A stretch of DNA of 64,000 nt from assembly GCF_024355225.1 (NCBI RefSeq), contig NZ_VCNH01000003.1, positions 53,376 to 117,375 on the forward strand, in the 5' to 3' direction. Below the pieces are notes generated by a model that saw only the letters and a list, made by a program, of their open reading frames with translations, did no database searches and was not told where the DNA came from. Shown piece after piece: positions 61,501-64,000 of this stretch (positions within the stretch are counted from its first letter, which is position 1; each line of letters begins with the position of its first letter). The DNA is from Roseovarius sp. M141. Its GTDB lineage: Bacteria > Pseudomonadota > Alphaproteobacteria > Rhodobacterales > Rhodobacteraceae. Both the position numbers and the translations under genes were made by a program.

Positions 61501-61981
61501 CGGTCAGACCCGAAACGCCTGCATGCAAAAGCTGACCGAGATCGCCCTTCGCACTGGCAATCCGTTCGCCGCCGTGCCGCAGACCTCTTTCATCCAGCGA
61601 GAACCTCTCCTCAAATTCCTCCCGCGTCAGCCCGTGCAAGGCGCTCGCGAGGATCGCGTCGGCGACCGGCCGATTGTCTGAATCCAGCAAGGACTGCGAC
61701 CGCTTGCTGTTTCGTCGCAGGACAGTTGCCCCGCGACCGGGTAGATCAAGCTCTGCCCCCACTAGCAAGTCGCTTCGCTCGAACCGGAATGCATAGGGAT
61801 GCGCACCAGCTCGGAAGCCAAAGAGAACTTCCAATAGCGCGTTAAACGCTGTCGACTTTCCGGCCTCGTTCGGCCCGTAAACCACAGTTACGTCGGGGGT
61901 GCCCGGCTCTGTCACCTGAAAGACGATCTCGGCGTTTTCGAAATTGCCGTAGCGGATAAGATGCAGCTCATTCAGCCTCAT
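58574..61981 (-). CDS. yhaN: YhaN-like AAA/SMC-type ATPase
   Basis: 1135 aa. Walker A 'VVYGPNEAGKSTAFNALL' at about residues 34-50. Head domain 'LHGLTREEFEERFSLDERGLRHGG'. About 800 residues of heptad-rich coiled coil without a zinc-hook CxxC. Then the signature 'MSTGTMGQLYFALRLA' and Walker B with D-loop 'LPMILDDIMETFDD'. This is the YhaN/SbcC-related architecture: a chromatin-like ATPase paired with an Mre11-type nuclease. The ATG overlaps the yhaO stop (ATGA). Likely acts in DNA repair or destruction of foreign DNA. Confidence 0.88.
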   Translation of the reverse strand: MRLNELHLIRYGNFENAEIVFQVTEPGTPDVTVVYGPNEAGKSTAFNALLEVLFGFRAGAHPYAFRFERSDLLVGAELDLPGRGATVLRRNSKRSQSLLDSDNRPVADAILASALHGLTREEFEERFSLDERGLRHGGERIASAKGDLGQLLHAGVSGLTGISETLNALSERADKFHKKHGRATELKQASDRLKQISRELRADRLTSERERTLRQDCEQKTALFEAENLALVTAQKRRLAATAASTWFDRTEEMERLAEALKDYPDGRDLPQDTAERVAALVEKISSLEDRISEADNDVASLDRIIEENPADTLAPALNAELERLDQMTIDEAPLMDRATTARADLDRRTADRDALATEISAALTRLSPSGTAVSDLVLDTAELEEIAGAVEACRMAGEALNTANAVADAAKAREGEAPSEPQDLTLLRDAFEAWRPVSDLTMCETERDQTLARLTKAAADLPSDWTGLVDAGLPAPETLEKAAREWSDLSSDIAAAKGNVEERSKELEDATADLSALQDAPEAVDVATTEETRRHRDLAWIRHRDDLSDPSADEFETAMRADDSARAHFVAGAEIRQRRLEAQRREKTAKARFETAEARLADLIDRRESLSEVHSGLSVKLGLEAGAPPAAFGPRHQALATAANAAADHSNAQAALDTRRRREEALRTELMESARALDLGVGKGEIAARVQRVLTLEESDRKAWSKWRDGQKAIDKLDDDALVKKGDLKRAEVEFERLTSSLPLRDRSVEGVRNALPQLRNLLRLHTDHQRLDERIEALQQATSALSEGAARLAKILGETEDQVGLEPIQTIDQARLRLAAATRADEKRGDAKSRRDKVTAARHRHTTELGTARSELDAHFNGQGDDSLLPSDRIARLVERDRLRANRLAADQDRQQAIVGVDEDLFGEELDRMPDASRGLVLEQQVQDAQDSRDAARDAQREAERLYREAFDAADRSDLVTEQATLLEALRSGGRQAVVARLGVLAARGALRRLAEERRSDMLRDVEAAFVTMTAPKWRGVDVWSQVEGEKLVGIDADGAKVPVEKMSTGTMGQLYFALRLAGYRSFANDLGALPMILDDIMETFDDTRARAALQLCAEIGASGQAILFTHHAHLVEMARASVPGVAVVEMPA

Positions 61982-63156
61982 TCCGGCCGCTCCGCATGAA
62001 TCGCAAGCATCACTTCAGCGATGGCATCTTCGAACAATGCGTCCAGAGCGCTGTCGTCCAGCTCTCCCGCGATTTCGCTCGGCAGGGCGGTATGGACTTC
62101 ATCAAGTTGCTGAAGGGCGGCTTGGCGGAAGCCGTCTTCGGCTATTTCGGCGCGCATCAGTCGAACAAGGTCATCTGTCTCGGTGTTGAGTGGGCGAGAG
62201 GGCGGTACGATTGTGATCTTGTCCAGAAAAACCCGATCGACGTCGCCCAAGATTTCTTCGGCGAGTTCCGTAACAAACGCGGCACTCTGCCTCAAGCTTG
62301 TGACCGTCAGCCGGACGGCGATATCCTGATTCCGCTCCTGTGCCGACAAAAGGCCGTCTCTAAGACTGCCAACTACGTCCTGCTGATCGTTGCAGGCCTG
62401 GAGGTCTAGTTCCAACTCGGCGAAACCCAACTGCGCAACGTCGCGCCGCTCGAATATGGGCGCGCCGTCTCCCATTTCGACAAGCGTGACTGTCCCGCCC
62501 CGGCGCTCACCGAAATGGCGCGGCTGCGGAATGCCCGGCATCATTGCCAAAACGGGGCCGTCCCGACGCTCAAATGGCGCATGTATATGACCGAGGCACC
62601 ATAGGTCGAAGCCGTGCGCCATCAAATCGGCCGCGGCACAGGGCGCATACGGATCATGACCGGGAGCCCCGTCAAGCGAGGTATGCATAAGACCGACGTT
62701 TCGCTTGTCCGGCACCGGCTTTGGGTAGTCGGGTAGGAAGCTCTTTCCGACATGAGACGCATCGTACGAAAGCCCGTGAAAGGCGGTATCGCCGATTTCG
62801 ACCGTTGGCATTTCCTTGTGCAGAAGATGGATGTTGGGACCAAGTTCTCCGTGGGCACGGTGGTCGAGCAACGCATCGTGGTTACCTCGGATCAAGACCG
62901 TTGGCACACCTGCCTCCGCGGCCCGTGACAACTGTGCGATCAGGAAGGCGCGAGACCGCAAATCCGGGTATCCATTGTCGAAAATGTCCCCCGCCAATAC
63001 GAGCGCATCCACGTTCTCGGTCACCGCCAGATCGACGATCCGTGCGAACGTGTCACGACTCGCCTGCTTCAAACGATCCCCAAGATCAGGGTTTCGCAGT
63101 GCGACCGACCTGATCGGAGAACCTAGGTGAATGTCGGCTGTAGCAAGTAGTCGCAT
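61978..63156 (-). CDS. yhaO: YhaO-like DNA repair exonuclease (Mre11/SbcD type)
   Basis: 392 aa. Calcineurin-like metal motifs are all present: 'LATADIHLGSP', 'LVLAGDIFDNG', 'LIRGNHDAL', 'GLMHTSL', 'WCLGHIHAPF'. The C-terminal 150 residues form a capping/partner domain ending in acidic helices. Mn2+-dependent DNA exo/endonuclease expected, working with YhaN as SbcD works with SbcC. First gene of the pair; the promoter must lie in 63,157-63,360, shared with the divergent AbiEi-like gene. Confidence 0.92.
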   Translation of the reverse strand: MRLLATADIHLGSPIRSVALRNPDLGDRLKQASRDTFARIVDLAVTENVDALVLAGDIFDNGYPDLRSRAFLIAQLSRAAEAGVPTVLIRGNHDALLDHRAHGELGPNIHLLHKEMPTVEIGDTAFHGLSYDASHVGKSFLPDYPKPVPDKRNVGLMHTSLDGAPGHDPYAPCAAADLMAHGFDLWCLGHIHAPFERRDGPVLAMMPGIPQPRHFGERRGGTVTLVEMGDGAPIFERRDVAQLGFAELELDLQACNDQQDVVGSLRDGLLSAQERNQDIAVRLTVTSLRQSAAFVTELAEEILGDVDRVFLDKITIVPPSRPLNTETDDLVRLMRAEIAEDGFRQAALQQLDEVHTALPSEIAGELDDSALDALFEDAIAEVMLAIHAERPE

Positions 63157-63366
63157 TATCCTTCGCCATTAGAATTCATGAATACAAGCGGTTACAAATT
63201 CTGCGATCTTTCGCCACTTAGTTCCAGTGATAATCACCCCTCAAAGCAGTGATACTCCGGACGACGCAGGGAACTGACTGTCTAGCCCATCTTCTTCTAG
63301 GTGTCGGTCGAGGCAGCTCCCTGAAGGTCACTTGGCTTTGGTTGTTGATGCAACCATGCTAGAGAT

Positions 63367-63383
63367 TCCGCTTTAGGCGCGGA
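63367..63383. promoter_or_regulatory. Palindromic operator candidate 1
   Basis: TCCGC-N7-GCGGA, followed by CAT. Same half-sites and same 7-base spacer length as the site at 63429-63445, although the spacer bases differ, which points to selection for a dimeric binding protein. Confidence 0.65.
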
Positions 63384-63428
63384 CATTTGAGCACGTATTG
63401 CTCAGAGATGGCAAATCATGTAAGAATT

Positions 63429-63445
63429 TCCGCTCAAAACGCGGA
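63429..63445. promoter_or_regulatory. Palindromic operator candidate 2
   Basis: TCCGC-N7-GCGGA, again followed by CAT, 62 bp from site 1 and 9 bp before the ATG of the AbiEi-like gene, where a ribosome site would be. Binding here would block expression directly. Confidence 0.65.
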
Positions 63446-63454
63446 CATACAAAC

Positions 63455-64000
63455 ATGGTTCATGATCAGCGATCTGCCCTATCTAGCTACATCACCGAGC
63501 TGCTGTCGGCTGGCCGATCCGTGTTCACGGCTGACGAAGCTGAGAGCGCCCTCAACGTGAGCCACGGCGCATTCCTGGACGCTGCAGAACGGCTACAACG
63601 TCGTAAGACCTTGTTGAGCCCTCGGCAGGGTTTCTACGTTGCCGTCCCTCCGCAGTATGCAACGTGGGGAGCACCACCACCATCCTGGTACATCGACGCT
63701 CTTATGGGACACGAGGGACAAAACTACTATGTCGGCCTCCTCAAGGCTGCAGAGCTTCACGGCGCGACCCACCAGGCCGTTATGGAATTCCAGGTCGTGA
63801 CGTCAAAGCGGTTTCCGAAAATTCGAGCCGGTCGTAATCTGATTGTCTTCTACTACCGCAAAGACATTTCGGAGGTCGCCGAAGGCGTAGAAAAGCGCAA
63901 AACGGACACTGGCAATATGCAACTTTCGTCACCGGCTCTGACCGCTCTCGACCTCCTCCGCTACCCCCAAGCATCTGCCGGCATCGACAATGTCGCCACG
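63455..64000 (+). CDS. AbiEi-family antitoxin (type IV toxin-antitoxin), partial at window end
   Basis: 182 codons are visible; the 3' end is outside the window. N-terminal winged helix 'YITELLSAGRSVFTADEAESALNVSHGAFLDAAERLQRRKTLLSPRQGFYVAVPPQY', then the AbiEi-type region 'PSWYIDALMGHEGQNYYVGLLKAAELHGATHQ', 'FQVVTSKRFPKIRAGRNLIVFYYRKD'. In known pairs AbiEi represses its own promoter by binding inverted repeats and counteracts the nucleotidyltransferase toxin AbiEii. The two palindromes upstream fit that. A toxin gene would be expected just past base 64000. Confidence 0.85.
   Translation, partial: MVHDQRSALSSYITELLSAGRSVFTADEAESALNVSHGAFLDAAERLQRRKTLLSPRQGFYVAVPPQYATWGAPPPSWYIDALMGHEGQNYYVGLLKAAELHGATHQAVMEFQVVTSKRFPKIRAGRNLIVFYYRKDISEVAEGVEKRKTDTGNMQLSSPALTALDLLRYPQASAGIDNVAT

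Noticed and set aside
63367..63445. CRISPR array of short repeats
   Set aside because: Only two short palindromes with unequal surroundings and no spacers of even length; they fit operators.

Overview
The window looks like an accessory replicon segment or large genomic island from an alphaproteobacterium of the Rhodobacteraceae (Paracoccus/Roseobacter type). The evidence is high GC, DUF736/DUF6915/DUF6878/strawberry-notch plasmid-type genes, a DUF1127 gene, PHB genes and many insertion sequences. It is a mosaic of blocks joined at visible breakpoints.

Block 1 (1-16.76 kb) is a plasmid/island backbone, almost all on the minus strand. It carries an SSB-like protein, two thermonuclease-fold proteins, three DUF736 domains (one single, one tandem fusion), a DUF2493 (SLOG) protein, a ParD/ParE toxin-antitoxin pair, an overlapping gene trio (127-aa protein, PAPS-reductase-like PP-loop protein, RadC), DUF6915/DUF6878/DUF5983-like small proteins, an IS110 transposase with a structured non-coding end, and a strawberry-notch type helicase. 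The helicase reading frame is cut at its 5' side and joined near 16,757 to an ABC-ATPase gene cut just after its Walker A start.

Block 2 (16.76-20.9 kb) is chromosome-like: a TPP riboswitch followed by a YkoF-like thiamine/HMP-binding protein, a frameshifted ABC permease and the truncated ATPase, then a divergent UPF0149/YecA-family gene.

Block 3 (20.9-49.86 kb) is bounded by two identical 810-bp IS6-family elements in inverted orientation. Inside are an alternative respiratory branch (NDH-2 with a cyclic-nucleotide-binding-like tail, truncated by the IS; CydAB; a DUF2474 micro-protein) whose cydB is interrupted by an IS66 element with a perfect 8-bp target duplication, and then a GntR regulator divergent from an 18-kb one-direction gene run: phaA, phaB, aceE, aceF, lpd, dodecin, phasin, pntA, pntB, L-lactate permease, lutA, lutB, lutC, phaC. 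Read together these genes describe a route L-lactate -> pyruvate -> acetyl-CoA -> polyhydroxybutyrate, with a transhydrogenase able to supply NADPH for PhaB. The phaC frame carries a 2-nt insertion.

Block 4 (49.86-55.85 kb) is a scrap zone: a Crp/Fnr regulator, IS110 and cyclic-nucleotide-domain remnants, a truncated DUF1127 gene, and a chimeric membrane-protein/DUF3800 frame split by an IS256 element with a perfect 8-bp duplication.

Block 5 (55.87 kb-end) is a probable defence/repair cluster: an Mrr-like restriction endonuclease, a membrane-anchored HIRAN protein, a YhaN-like SMC-type ATPase overlapping a YhaO-like nuclease, and, divergently, the start of an AbiEi-family antitoxin gene preceded by two matching palindromes.
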